From Butyriboletus loyo (taxonomy: Eukaryota; Basidiomycota; Agaricomycetes; Boletales; Boletaceae), in assembly GCA_038093515.1 (NCBI GenBank), contig JBBPSI010000236.1:1-36082 (forward strand): a stretch of 36,082 bases of DNA. The letters are read 5' to 3'. This document shows positions 18,770 through 27,366 of the stretch, piece by piece. The notes beneath the pieces were generated by a model. It ran no database searches. It had not been told where the DNA came from and was given only the letters and a program-made list of their open reading frames with translations. The position numbers and the translations under genes were made by a program. The first letter of the stretch is position 1. Each line of letters begins with the position of its first letter.

Positions 18770-19197
18770 TGTTACGGTAGTGATTTACTTTTTCTCACCA
18801 TTACCATTTGGTCTACTATGTTCACCTAGCCTTTCGCTAGTTCCCTTTGAACGGTGACAACTGTTTCAGCTTAGTCATCAGTTCTCGCGCACAGACACAT
18901 TTTCCTTCATACTCCGGAATATTCTAGAGTATCTTTTCCTCGTTTGTACTTTCACTCTCGTGACTTGATTAGGGAGTATGGTCTGTGTGCAGACCCCAGT
19001 AGTATAAAGACTCTGTCTTTACACCGATGTACATTATCTAGTTCTACGCAGTAACCTGCTAGCAATTATTTTCCTTCCAGACTCTTAGTGTGCGCACTAA
19101 GACATAGTCTGAGACCCAGCTCGAGAACGCTTCACGAGTCCTGCAGCTACTCCAGAGTGCCACCTCGCTGTTCTAGTTGTTAGCGCCCAGTGTAACA
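18770..19197 (+). repeat. LTR-B, 3' LTR of RT-5
   Basis: 428 bp, preceded by GGGAAGGGGGTAA. Box at 18980, TATAAAG at 19003. Followed directly by minus-strand pol at 19198. Confidence 0.92.
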
Positions 19198-19301
19198 TGC
19201 TGGAGGAGGAGGCGGTAATCTTCTCTGCAAGAGCGAGATTGATTTTCATGGCGAATAGGTTGTCAGGGAGAAGAGTAACTTCCTGATTGTCGGTGGAAGT
19301 G

Positions 19302-19729
19302 TGTTACGGTAGTACTTTATTTCTTCTCTCCACTACCATTAGGACTCTTACATTCACCTAGCCTTATGCTAGTTCCTGTTGAACGGTAACAACCGTTCTT
19401 ACTTAGTCATCACTTCCCGCGCACGGACGCACTTTCTTTCATACTCCAGAACGTTCTAGAGTATCTCTTCCTCATTCGTACTTTTGCTCTCGCGACCCGG
19501 TTAGGGAGCATGGTCTGTGCGCAGACCTCAGTAGTATAAAGCACCTGTCTTTACACCCTGTACGGTATCTAGTTCTACGCAGTAACCTGCTAGCAATTAG
19601 TTTCACTCCAGACTCTTAGTGTGCGCACTAAGACATAGTCTGAGACCCAGCTCAGAAACGCTTTAAAGAGTCTTGAGGCCACTCCAGAGTGCCTCCTCGC
19701 TGTTCTAGTTGTTAGCGCCCAGCGTAACA
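19302..19729 (+). repeat. Solo LTR-B with 5-bp target duplication
   Basis: 428 bp, flanked by AAGTG at 19297-19301 and 19730-19734, in the RT-6 pol linker after DALSRHDDVDT. Box at 19512, TATAAA at 19535. Confidence 0.95.
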
Positions 19730-19851
19730 AAGTGTCAACGTCATCATGTCTGGACAGGGCATCCGCAGGGCCCATCTGAGTACCAGGGATGTGGTGGAAG
19801 AAGAGATCAAAGTCCTGCAGAAACATTAACCATCGTGCCTGTCATCGAGAC

Positions 19852-20669
19852 TGTTACAGTTTCACCCCTAAGCGTACCCCGCCACTCGTTTTCCCACGCT
19901 CACGCGTACCCGCCGCCCCCGCTGTCTTGCAATCCCACCCATCACCCGCTCCCCAGTCACCTAGTGGATGACATCCACTTCCCCAGTCATTCTGCAAGTC
20001 TCAGTGTCGCTACACTGAGATAGCCCCTGTCTTGTCACCCCGTCTGGCCGGACCCACAGTTGAGCTGTCGTGTCCTTCATTTCTTGACCAATGACATTTG
20101 TTACATCATGTGACTAGCACGTGATTAGATTATGATGTGTTCTTACCTTCGCGTCGAGACCCGTATCCAAGGGCTCTGCCGTTCATGTCCCCTTTGCCCT
20201 GTGGGCTGCACCTCGTGGACATTGTCACTTCGTCTTCCACTCTTCTCATTCGCTGATGATGTCGCCATCTTACTTGGAGCTTCGCTCCCTCATTACCGGC
20301 ACTTTGCCACTTCCGTATTTGCCGTTATGACTCAGACAGACTCATAACCCTCCACCCTCGCTGCCACGCACAGCTCAGTCTGTGCGCTATATCTATTAGT
20401 ATATATACCAGCGTACTTAGCATAGTACGGCTTCTCTAGCTAATTCTATGCATCTACCAAGTGCCTAGCAATCTAGCTTATACCCCATCTGCTGATAGAG
20501 CCGATAAGCCTCAGCTCGATCTTGTCTGGTCGCCACCATATGACATCTCGCCGACACTTGCTCTGCAGAAGCCCGATAGCATCATCTACACGAGTCAGCC
20601 ACTTTCCCGATTAGGCTCGAGCCCCTATTCAAGTGCTCGCTGCTAGTTGTTTCACACTCCAGCGTAACA
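19852..20669 (+). repeat. LTR-A without target duplication, target segment missing
   Basis: 818 bp of the ACTCCAGCGTAACA-ending subtype. The flanks are GAGAC and GCGAG. Compared with RT-8, the RNase H sequence between them (about 154 bp) is gone. The box reads AGTCTGTG at 20377 (one CpG transition from consensus) and TATATATA starts at 20400 (23 bp). This looks like the product of recombination between two LTR-A insertions, or insertion with deletion. Confidence 0.9.
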
Positions 20670-22415
20670 GCGAGAGAGTCTTCGAGAGGTAGGCACAAGG
20701 ATGTAGATCACCATTAACATCCTTTTGCATGAGTACTGTGCCTGTGGCAGTGAGGGAAGCGTCTGTCATGACAGTGAACAGTTTCGTGACATCAGGCATG
20801 GAGAGGACAGGCTGCCATAAGAATGACTGTTTGATTGCTTGGAATGCCTGTTTGCAAGCAGGAGTCCACACCCATGGGGAGTTCTTTTTTGTCAAGTCAT
20901 GGAGGGGTTTCACGATATGAGAGAAATCCTGAATGAACCTGCGATAAAAGTTGCAGAATCCAATGAAAGATCTGACTGCCTTCACTGAGGTGGGGGGGTT
21001 TCATTCGTGGATTGCTTTCAATTTGGTGGGATCCATCTTGACCTGTCCTTCTCGGACCATCATTCCGAGGTATTCTACTTCTTTGGCATTGAACAAACAT
21101 TTTTCCAGCTTGAGGAATAGCTTATATTCTCTGAGCCTCTCCAAAATGCGGATTGTATGAGCCTCGTGTTCTTCCGTAGTGGCAGAATGGATTAGGAGGT
21201 CATCCATGTAGATGATGAGCCAACCCTCTGCCATAAGGTTGCTGAAAATGTGATCCATCAATGCCTGGAACGTGGTGGGGGAATTGCAAAGGCCGAAGAA
21301 CATCACTGTTGGTTCGAACAGCCCCTGGGGAGTGATGAATGCCGCCTTCCAATGGTTGTTTGGTTTGATCAGGACATTGTTATATCCCCATTGGATATCC
21401 ATTTTTGTGAAGATTTTCGACCCTTTGAGACGGTCAATGAGGTTGGAGATGAGAGGGAGGGGGTAGGCATTCTTGACCGTATGAGAATTCAGGTACCGGT
21501 AGTCCTGACAAGGGCATAACAAGCCGTCCTTCTTGGATATGAAGAAGAATGGAGTGGCTTGGGGAGACTTGGAAGGTGTGATCTTCCCAGACTTGAGGTG
21601 CTCTTTGATGAATGCCTTGCATGCCTCTGATTCTTTTGGGTTCAGAGGATAGACCTTGGCGACTTTCGGGACAAAGTCTTTGTCAAGGTCAATAGCGTGG
21701 TTGAATGACCTGGATGGGGGTAACTCCTCGGTGTTTTTCTTGTCGAAGACATCAGTGAAAGACTTGAACGGAGTTGGGAGAACAGCTTTCTTCTTGATGG
21801 CTTGGGTGGCAATCTCAGTGGCAATGGTTGCTTTTCTGACAGGGTAAGCTTCCCTTGCTGAAGCATCTACTCGCTTCTTCCAGAGCTTGGCAATCTTGGA
21901 GTCTGGGTCCAAGTCTAGATACCGTACCAGGTACCATCAAGTGATTGCCTGAGGTGAGTCGTGTTGGGGCTTCTTTATTTGATCTGGGAGATTGATGTGG
22001 CCTGAGGCCCAATCTATTACCGGGTTGGCTTCTCTTAACCACGGTAGGCCCAGGATCATGTTTTCCTTTCCAATGTTGAGGACTAGGAAACTTCGTTCCT
22101 CCTTGGTTTCTCCGATCCTGACGGAGATGGTGATCTTGTGTCTGATAACTCCTCCTTGATTATTAGACCCATCCACATTCTGCGCACAGAGTGGCTTGGG
22201 GAGGCATTCCATTGGTAGCCTCTTTCGCTTCACTAGATCTTGGTCTATGAAGCATCCGCTTGCACCGCTGTCCACCAGGGCGAATGTGTTGACAATTTGT
22301 CCCCCTTCATGCATGAATATTGACACAGGAACTCGAATTGATTGCACATGGGGATTCGATAAAACTACAGGGGCAAGAGTATGGAGAGGTGAAGACGTCG
22401 AAACTTCCCTCTCTT

Positions 22416-23414
22416 CTAAAAATCCTTGGGCCAGGCTTCGGCCACTTTACTTGCCACGACGGGCAACCTTTCTTCATCATCATTGAAGCAGGCTTTGAGT
22501 ACATTCAGGACATCATCCTGCTGGGTGCCTTGACCTTTCAACTCAGACAGGTAGTCGACGAGTGGGGAGGGCTTTGGTTTGGGAGGTGTGACGACAGTGG
22601 CACATGCATACTGGGGGTTGCAAGGGGGACGAGGGGGCGGTCCTCGGGAGTTCTGTCTGTTGCATGGGGAACGAGGATGGTTGGTTGAACGACAGCCAAC
22701 TTGGTGGCAGATGAAGCATTTGTTCTGCTTCATGTACTCTGCATGTTGTACAGGAGTAAGTCGGACTGCATCTATGTCCATGGCATTGGGATCCCTTCGG
22801 TTGGACAAGGGCTTGGAGGAGGAGGAGAAGGTAGGAATGTAGCACTTTCCTGTGCAAAGGTCGTCAATTCTTTTGTGTTGGGCATAGAAGGCGGATGTTT
22901 TGTCAGCCCAACTGGCAAGGGTGGTGGGGACTTTCTCGCACGAGAGGACTGCCTCGGTGAGGCGAGGGTCAAGTCCACGGATGAACCACTCAATGAGTGC
23001 TTTCTCATCAGATATTCCAGACTTTGCTGCGAGGAGCTGGAACTCCGTGACGTAAGTGTCGTAGCCGTCCTTGCAGTTGGCTTTGTTCTGGGTGAGGTTC
23101 CCCAGATCAATATGGGCACTTTCCCCTATGTCAAAGGGGTGGAAGACTTGTTGAAAGTCCTCGCAGACTGTCTTGAATTCTTTTTGCTGCTCGGTGGGGT
23201 GGCCATCCAGTTGGAGCGCCATCCAGCCTTCAGAGAATGTCTTTCCTTTCCCTTTGCTCATTTTCATGAGGAGGGTGCTGATCTTTGATTTATCATTGGG
23301 GAAGGCCACCTGATTAGCATCAAAATAGGTACGCATGGTGAGGAGCCATTGGGAGGCATCCTTATTCAGGCCGGAGAAATCCTTGGGGACGATGTTCTTT
23401 TTCTCACTAGACAT
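22416..23414 (-). CDS. gag: RT-6 Gag: capsid-like domain with atypical zinc knuckle
   Basis: 332 residues, uninterrupted, ATG at 23414 and TAG at 22418-22416. Residues 1-190 look like a Ty3/gypsy capsid (ASQWLLTMRTYF, EDFQQVFHPFDIGESAHIDL, YVTEFQLLAAKSGISDEKALIEWFIRGLDP). A basic/Pro-rich region and a knuckle with C233, C236, H246 and C251 follow. The spacing is C-x2-C-x9-H-x4-C, five residues longer than the retroviral standard. The tail is acidic and ends EAWPKDF. Upstream of the ATG the frame stays open through a Pro-rich, AUG-less stretch back to about 23750, with SPEPEPIVV like the RT-4 extension. Gag would form the particle shell; RNA binding by the altered knuckle is uncertain. Confidence 0.92.
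   Translation of the reverse strand: MSSEKKNIVPKDFSGLNKDASQWLLTMRTYFDANQVAFPNDKSKISTLLMKMSKGKGKTFSEGWMALQLDGHPTEQQKEFKTVCEDFQQVFHPFDIGESAHIDLGNLTQNKANCKDGYDTYVTEFQLLAAKSGISDEKALIEWFIRGLDPRLTEAVLSCEKVPTTLASWADKTSAFYAQHKRIDDLCTGKCYIPTFSSSSKPLSNRRDPNAMDIDAVRLTPVQHAEYMKQNKCFICHQVGCRSTNHPRSPCNRQNSRGPPPRPPCNPQYACATVVTPPKPKPSPLVDYLSELKGQGTQQDDVLNVLKACFNDDEERLPVVASKVAEAWPKDF
22419..22425 (-). promoter_or_regulatory. Candidate -1 frameshift site at the gag end
   Basis: G GAT TTT TAG in the gag frame, identical to RT-4 although the surrounding protein sequence differs. The -1 frame continues LEEREVSTSS into protease. Confidence 0.65.
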
Positions 23415-23771
23415 GTCATCGTCATCGTCTGCAGGGAAGGGTGCGGGTGGGTAGTACAGTGGGGATGGGGAGCGGGAGACATGGGGGGTTCTGTCAAGGT
23501 AGTCGCTGTTATAGTCATTGTTGTCTGGTGCTTGTTCAGATCCTTGCCCTAGACCCTGGTCCTCGGGTTGGTAAGAGGGTTTGGGGTCAGGCTGGGGCTG
23601 AGGGTCTGGTTGGGCAGGAGAGTGTGGTGGTGATGGGTTGTTGACGACAATTGGTTCTGGTTCAGGAGAGGGAATGTGGAAAGAGCGACCAACGTGTCTT
23701 GATTGTGGGATGGAAATGGTGGGCGAGAGGGGAGGGCGGCTTTACTGCTGAGAAGCAGAAGCGAGGTGAAG

Positions 23772-23781
23772 ATCTAGTTCT
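23772..23781 (-). promoter_or_regulatory. RT-6 primer-binding site, self-priming type
   Basis: AGAACTAGAT on the minus strand, 2 nt from the LTR, is complementary to ATCTAGTTCT at 23946-23937 in the 5' LTR. No TGG start, which a tRNA-primed site would normally have, is present. Confidence 0.72.
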
Positions 23782-23783
23782 TT

Positions 23784-24209
23784 TGTTACGCTGGGCACTA
23801 ACAACTAGAACTCTGAGGCGGCACTCTGGAGTAGCCACAGGACTCTTGGGACAATGCTCGGACTGGTCTCAGACTATGTCTTTGTGTGCACACTAAGAGT
23901 CTGGAGTGGAAACTAATTGCTAGCAGTGAACTGTGTAGAACTAGATAAAGTACAACCGAGTAAAGACTGGGTTCTTATACTACTGGGGTCTGCGCACAGA
24001 CCATGCTCCCAATTGGGTCGCGAGAGCCAAAAGACAAATGAGGAAAGAATACTCTAGAAGCTTCTTGAGTATGAAAGAAATGGTGTCCATGTGTGAGAAA
24101 TGATGACTAATCTGAATAGTTGTACTGTTCAAAGGGAACTAGCAAAAGGCTAGGTGAACATAGTAGTCCGAGTGGTAAAGGAGAGAAAAAGTATATCACT
24201 ACCGTAACA
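23784..24209 (-). repeat. LTR-B, 5' LTR of RT-6
   Basis: 426 bp, minus orientation, adjacent to the primer-binding site. It has diverged somewhat from the LTR-B copies of RT-2 and RT-8. Confidence 0.92.
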
Positions 24210-24584
24210 GTGATTAAATATATTTAGGCAGTAGCTCTTGGATAGAAGTCACCAGGCCTGCTCGAGCCTGTAGCAGAACAGCCTGTGCGTATGGAATGCC
24301 CCCCATTGATCCCAAAGGGACCTGCCCATTGCTGTGGCGGAATGCCCAATGCTGCAGTGGAATGCCCAATATTAGCTATCTGCTTGCCATATCCTTCATT
24401 TAATGCTAGCGGCCGCCCCTTTGGTACTGCAAATCGCATTGCAGGCCTGCCAGTATACACCATGCTGCCCTACCTGCCACCCCTCAGGCCCACCCGCCAC
24501 ACTCCCGCCGAGAGTATACCTCTCTGCATGCCCCTTGTGGGCCCTCTCATTTGCAGTGCATTACCTCTATCTATACCTGGTGGG
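24210..24584. other. Spacer with short repeats, no gene seen
   Basis: Non-element sequence beginning GTGATTAAATATA. Three near-identical GGAATGCCC-type units occur at 24294-24370, and a NotI site (GCGGCCGC) near 24409. From about 24430 the text takes on the GCAGGCCTG...TATACAC style of the minisatellite at 25405, so the LTR-A at 24585 probably sits inside that repeat array. No coding region is recognised. Confidence 0.6.
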
Positions 24585-25404
24585 TGTTACAGTTTTACCC
24601 CTAAGCGTACCCTGCCACTCGTTTTCCCATGCTCACGCATTCCCGCCACCCCCACCATCTCACAATGCCGCCCATCGCCCACTCCCCTAGTTGCCAAGTG
24701 GACACCATCCACTTCCCCAGTCATTCCGCTAGTCTCAGTGCTGCTACACTGAGATAGCCCCTATGTTATCGCCCCATCGGGCCGGACTCACAGCTGAGCT
24801 GTCACGTCCTCTTGTTCTTTATCCAATGACATTTGTTACATCACGTGACTAGCACATGACTAGATTACGACGCATCTCTACCTTCACATTGAGACCCGTA
24901 TCCAAGGGCTCTGCTGTTCGTGTCCCCTTTGCCCTGTGGGCTCCACCTTGTGGACATCATCACTTTGCCTTCCGCTCTTCCCATTTGTTGATGATGTCGC
25001 CTTCTTGCTCGGAGCTTCACTCCCTCGTTACCGGCACTTTGCTGTTCCATCATTCGCCGTTATGACTCGGGCAGACTCATAACCCTTTGCCCTTGCTGCC
25101 ACGCACAGCTCAGTCTGTGCACAAGTATCTATTAGTATATATACGCATACTTAGACTAGTACAAGTTCCCTAGCTAATTCTACACATCTATCAAGTGCCT
25201 AGCAATCTAGCATTATACCCTTCCTGCCGATAAAGCTGATAAGAGTCTGCTCGATCTCGTCTGGTCACCACCACACGACATCTCGCCGACATTTGCTTTG
25301 CAGAAGCCCAATAGCATCATCTACGCGAGTCAGCATTCTTCCTGATTAGACTTGAGCCCCTATTCAAGTGCTCGCTGCTAGTTGTTTCGCACTCCAGTGT
25401 AACA
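24585..25404 (+). repeat. LTR-A inside the minisatellite, target copies imperfect
   Basis: 820 bp, TGTTACAGTTTTACCCC to ACTCCAGTGTAACA. The flanks are GTGGG and GCAGG (three of five match). Both sides belong to the GGCCTG repeat, so the target copies may have diverged. It is probably a solo LTR. Confidence 0.88.
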
Positions 25405-26065
25405 GCAGGCCTGCTCATATGTACTGCAAATATGCCCACAGGCCCTGTCTTCCCAAGCATATTTCCCCTATATACACCCCACGGGCCTGCCCATATGTAC
25501 CCCACATACACCTGCGGGCCCTCCAATCCACCCCACAGTCTGTCTATGCCACCTGGTGGGCCTGCCAATATATACCTCACATACACCTGCTGCCCCTCTC
25601 ATTCAAAGCACATTTCCCCTATATACACCTGGCAGGCCCACCCATATATATCACATGTATACCTGCAGGCCCTGTCATCAAAAGCACATTTCCCCCATAT
25701 ACACCTGGCAGGCCCAACCATATATACTATAAATATGTCTGCAGGCCCTCTCGTCTATCGCACATTTCCTCTATATACACCTGCAGGCCCTGTTGTCAAA
25801 AGCACATTTCCCCTATATACGCCTGGTGGGCCTGCCCATATATACTGCATGCAAACATGCGGGCCCTGTCGTCCAAAGCACATTTCCCCCATATACAGCT
25901 AGCAGGCCCAACCATATATACTGGAAATATGTTGGCAGGTCCTCTTGTCTATATCACATTTCCTCTATATACACCTGTGGGCCCCCTCATCTACCCCACA
26001 CTCTTACTATATACCCCCAGTGGGCCTACCCATATGTTACATATATCCCCCCTGCAGACCCCCTT
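25405..26065. repeat. Imperfect minisatellite, GCAGGCC / TATATAC units
   Basis: Units of about 33-43 bp alternate and partly form a dimer of about 75 bp. Each has a G(C/T)(A/G)GGCC(C/T) head and a CATATATAC or CCTATATACAC core, often with AAAGCACATTTCCCC between. Units are clear near 25600, 25667, 25709, 25742, 25782, 25860, 25902 and 25977. The array is open in one reading frame for 282 codons, but the same unit is read in different frames at different places, so it is not a conserved repeat protein. Confidence 0.82.
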
Positions 26066-26239
26066 TTTCGGAATTGGTAAAGTCCAAGCAGGTGCACCGA
26101 GGGCAATGAAGGATGCAAGGGTAAACCTATCAGTGGAAAGACTCACTGATAATACGAGAGTGAGAGTATTGCAAACAGAGTACTTGAAAGAGTATAAGGA
26201 GCAAGGCTCAACTTAGAGATATTGCAGTAGTGATGATAG
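26066..26239. other. Unassigned 174 bp between minisatellite and RT-7
   Basis: Non-repetitive sequence. One frame reads a charged stretch, APRAMKDARVNLSVERL and on to YKEQGST with TAG at 26214. Its composition could be that of an exon remnant, but I recognise no family. Confidence 0.3.
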
Positions 26240-26367
26240 TGTTATAATCGTATCTCTTATAACTATCTTTTGCATTCGGACTTCGTCATATTTCTCTTTC
26301 AAAGGTCACATGACTTAGCGCACGTGATCGTGGGATTATACATGTGACCACAGGCTGACTAAGCATA

Positions 26368-26407
26368 TGACGTCATGGTCCAGACTGGCCCAGACTCTAT
26401 GACGTCA
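26368..26407 (+). promoter_or_regulatory. Two CRE palindromes (TGACGTCA) in LTR-C U3
   Basis: TGACGTCA occurs at 26368-26375 and 26400-26407, 32 bp apart, about three helical turns. This is the binding site of ATF/CREB bZIP factors. CACGTGA motifs lie just upstream (near 26321). Other LTR-C copies keep the sites or show them one CpG transition away. Confidence 0.6.
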
Positions 26408-26534
26408 TGCCTCATGTATTTAATCTCCGTTTGCTTCTCTTCTTTTTGATCGCCATCGACTTCTATTTCCCATCATCGTCGACTCGTGACTTCTTCATAT
26501 ATACATGTATAGTAACTAGTCTCACGCACTGCAT

Positions 26535-26603
26535 GGTCTGTGCGCATTCCCTTGTAATATAAAAGGGCTCGTGGTTGCAGCTAGGATTCCCTAGCTTTAA
26601 CCA
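26535..26603 (+). promoter_or_regulatory. LTR-C promoter: GGTCTGTG box, TATA, inferred RNA start
   Basis: GGTCTGTGCGCA starts at 26535 and TATAAAA at 26558 (23 bp). AGCTTTAACCA starts at 26593, 35 nt after the TATA, and is complementary to the primer-binding site at 26740-26750. Confidence 0.7.
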
Positions 26604-26739
26604 CTTGTCTTATTCGCTGGCAACAGTTGAGAAGATTAAGGTCTGAGCTATCCTCATTACCATCGCCAGTACTTGTGTAGTACTGCAACAGTTGCGGAAC
26701 CCCGTGTGCCACTTGATAACTCCGTTGTCTCGTAACACT

Positions 26740-26750
26740 TGGTTAAAGCT
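26740..26750 (+). promoter_or_regulatory. RT-7 primer-binding site, self-priming type
   Basis: TGGTTAAAGCT is 2 nt from the LTR end and is the exact 11-nt reverse complement of AGCTTTAACCA at 26593-26603. It also begins with TGG as tRNA-primed sites do, so tRNA priming cannot be excluded for this family. Confidence 0.65.
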
Positions 26751-27366
26751 TCTGATACACACCCGGTTCCCAGGGCAGGGATAGTTTCCATCGCACATAC
26801 CAGTAGGCTTCCGCTTGAAGGAGCAGTCTTTCCGCTTAGGAAACCATACCCGGAATCCAGGGTTAAGGATCGTTACTGGGCGTTCGCCAGTTTTCAATTT
26901 CGTTTTACCCCCGCACCTTTAGGGGAGCTCCTCGGAAGAGCAGTCTTTGTGTCTCGGAGTAGCACCTGTAAAATTCATTCTCAGACGCTCCCTTTGGAGT
27001 TGTTAGTCCGCGTCAGGGTCGAGCCTGATTTGCGAAGTGCAACTTAGGGACCCCCAAATCCCTTTGGCTGAGCAATTCTCTGAGTAGTCCCTGTGGTAAC
27101 ACGGGAGGTAGAAGAAAAAACCCTTCATCATCATTTGTCAAATAGTAGTAAAAAAGTTTTTACCCGTATCGGTTCATTACCGAACCAGACTTCGTCGGAG
27201 ATACTACCTCCGTTCGAAAAAATATTTCCTTCACTCTACTTGCTGTAGAATTCCCCAGAGTTCCTTTGGAAGATAGGGGACAGTAAGGAAGTCTATAACT
27301 CATAGCTTCTTTTTTTACTTGCCAAAGAAAATCGGTTTTTGCCGAAGAAAAATCAAAATCTTGCCG
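26751..27366 (+). other. RT-7 untranslated leader
   Basis: 616 bp between PBS and the first good ATG. It has several homopolymer runs (26850-27340: A6, A6, T7) and no recognised domain in any frame. A frame open from 26739 to 27047 lacks an ATG at its start and shows no family signature. Confidence 0.5.

Larger units (their letters stand above)
16731..19197 (+). mobile_element. RT-5: LTR-B element, ORF3 end and 3' LTR
   Basis: This is a plus-strand fragment beginning inside ORF3 at the RT-4 junction. It is crossed by a solo LTR-A and a solo LTR-C, and ends with a polypurine tract (18757-18769) and LTR-B. The LTR is followed at 19198 by minus-strand pol (RT-6), so RT-5 probably inserted into RT-6. 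Its gag, pol and 5' LTR are not in the window. Confidence 0.88.
19198..22424 (-). pseudogene. pol: RT-6 pol: protease, RT, RNase H, linker; interrupted
   Basis: Pol is in the -1 frame relative to gag and open across the gag stop. The protease has FALVDSGASGCFID (near 22280-22255) and MILGLPWLREANPVIDW. RT has FTKMDIQWGYNN and IIYMDDLLIHS (near 21210). RNase H has [18 protein letters not shown]. Stops are TGA at 21939-21937 and TGA at 21003-21001 (Trp TGG in RT-8). The pieces are 22424-20670, 19851-19730 and 19301-19198, separated by LTR-A 19852-20669 and solo LTR-B 19302-19729. About 154 bp of RNase H (RT-8 equivalents 32458-32611) are missing at the LTR-A. Confidence 0.9.
19198..24209 (-). 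mobile_element. RT-6: LTR-B element, 5' half with gag and RT
   Basis: On the minus strand: 5' LTR-B (24209-23784), PBS, leader, gag, frameshift site, protease, RT, RNase H and the start of the integrase region. It ends at 19198, where RT-5 intervenes. A solo LTR-B and an LTR-A interrupt pol. This is the only copy showing the 5' half of the LTR-B family, and it complements RT-8, which shows the 3' half. The outer flank at 24210 begins GTGAT. Confidence 0.9.
26240..26737 (+). repeat. LTR-C, 5' LTR of RT-7
   Basis: 498 bp, TGTTATAATCG to TCTCGTAACA. It is not flanked by matching 5-mers (GATAG / CTTGG) and is followed by a primer-binding site, so it is a 5' LTR and not solo. Confidence 0.9.

Noticed and set aside
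25368..26216. A 282-codon open frame through the minisatellite
   Set aside because: The same unit is read in different frames along the array (HFPYIHLAG against TFPPYTPGRP), so openness reflects composition and not a repeat protein. It also begins in the LTR-A end.
26739..27047. Open frame in the RT-7 leader as a gene
   Set aside because: It starts without ATG within the primer-binding region and shows no domain or homology to the other elements.
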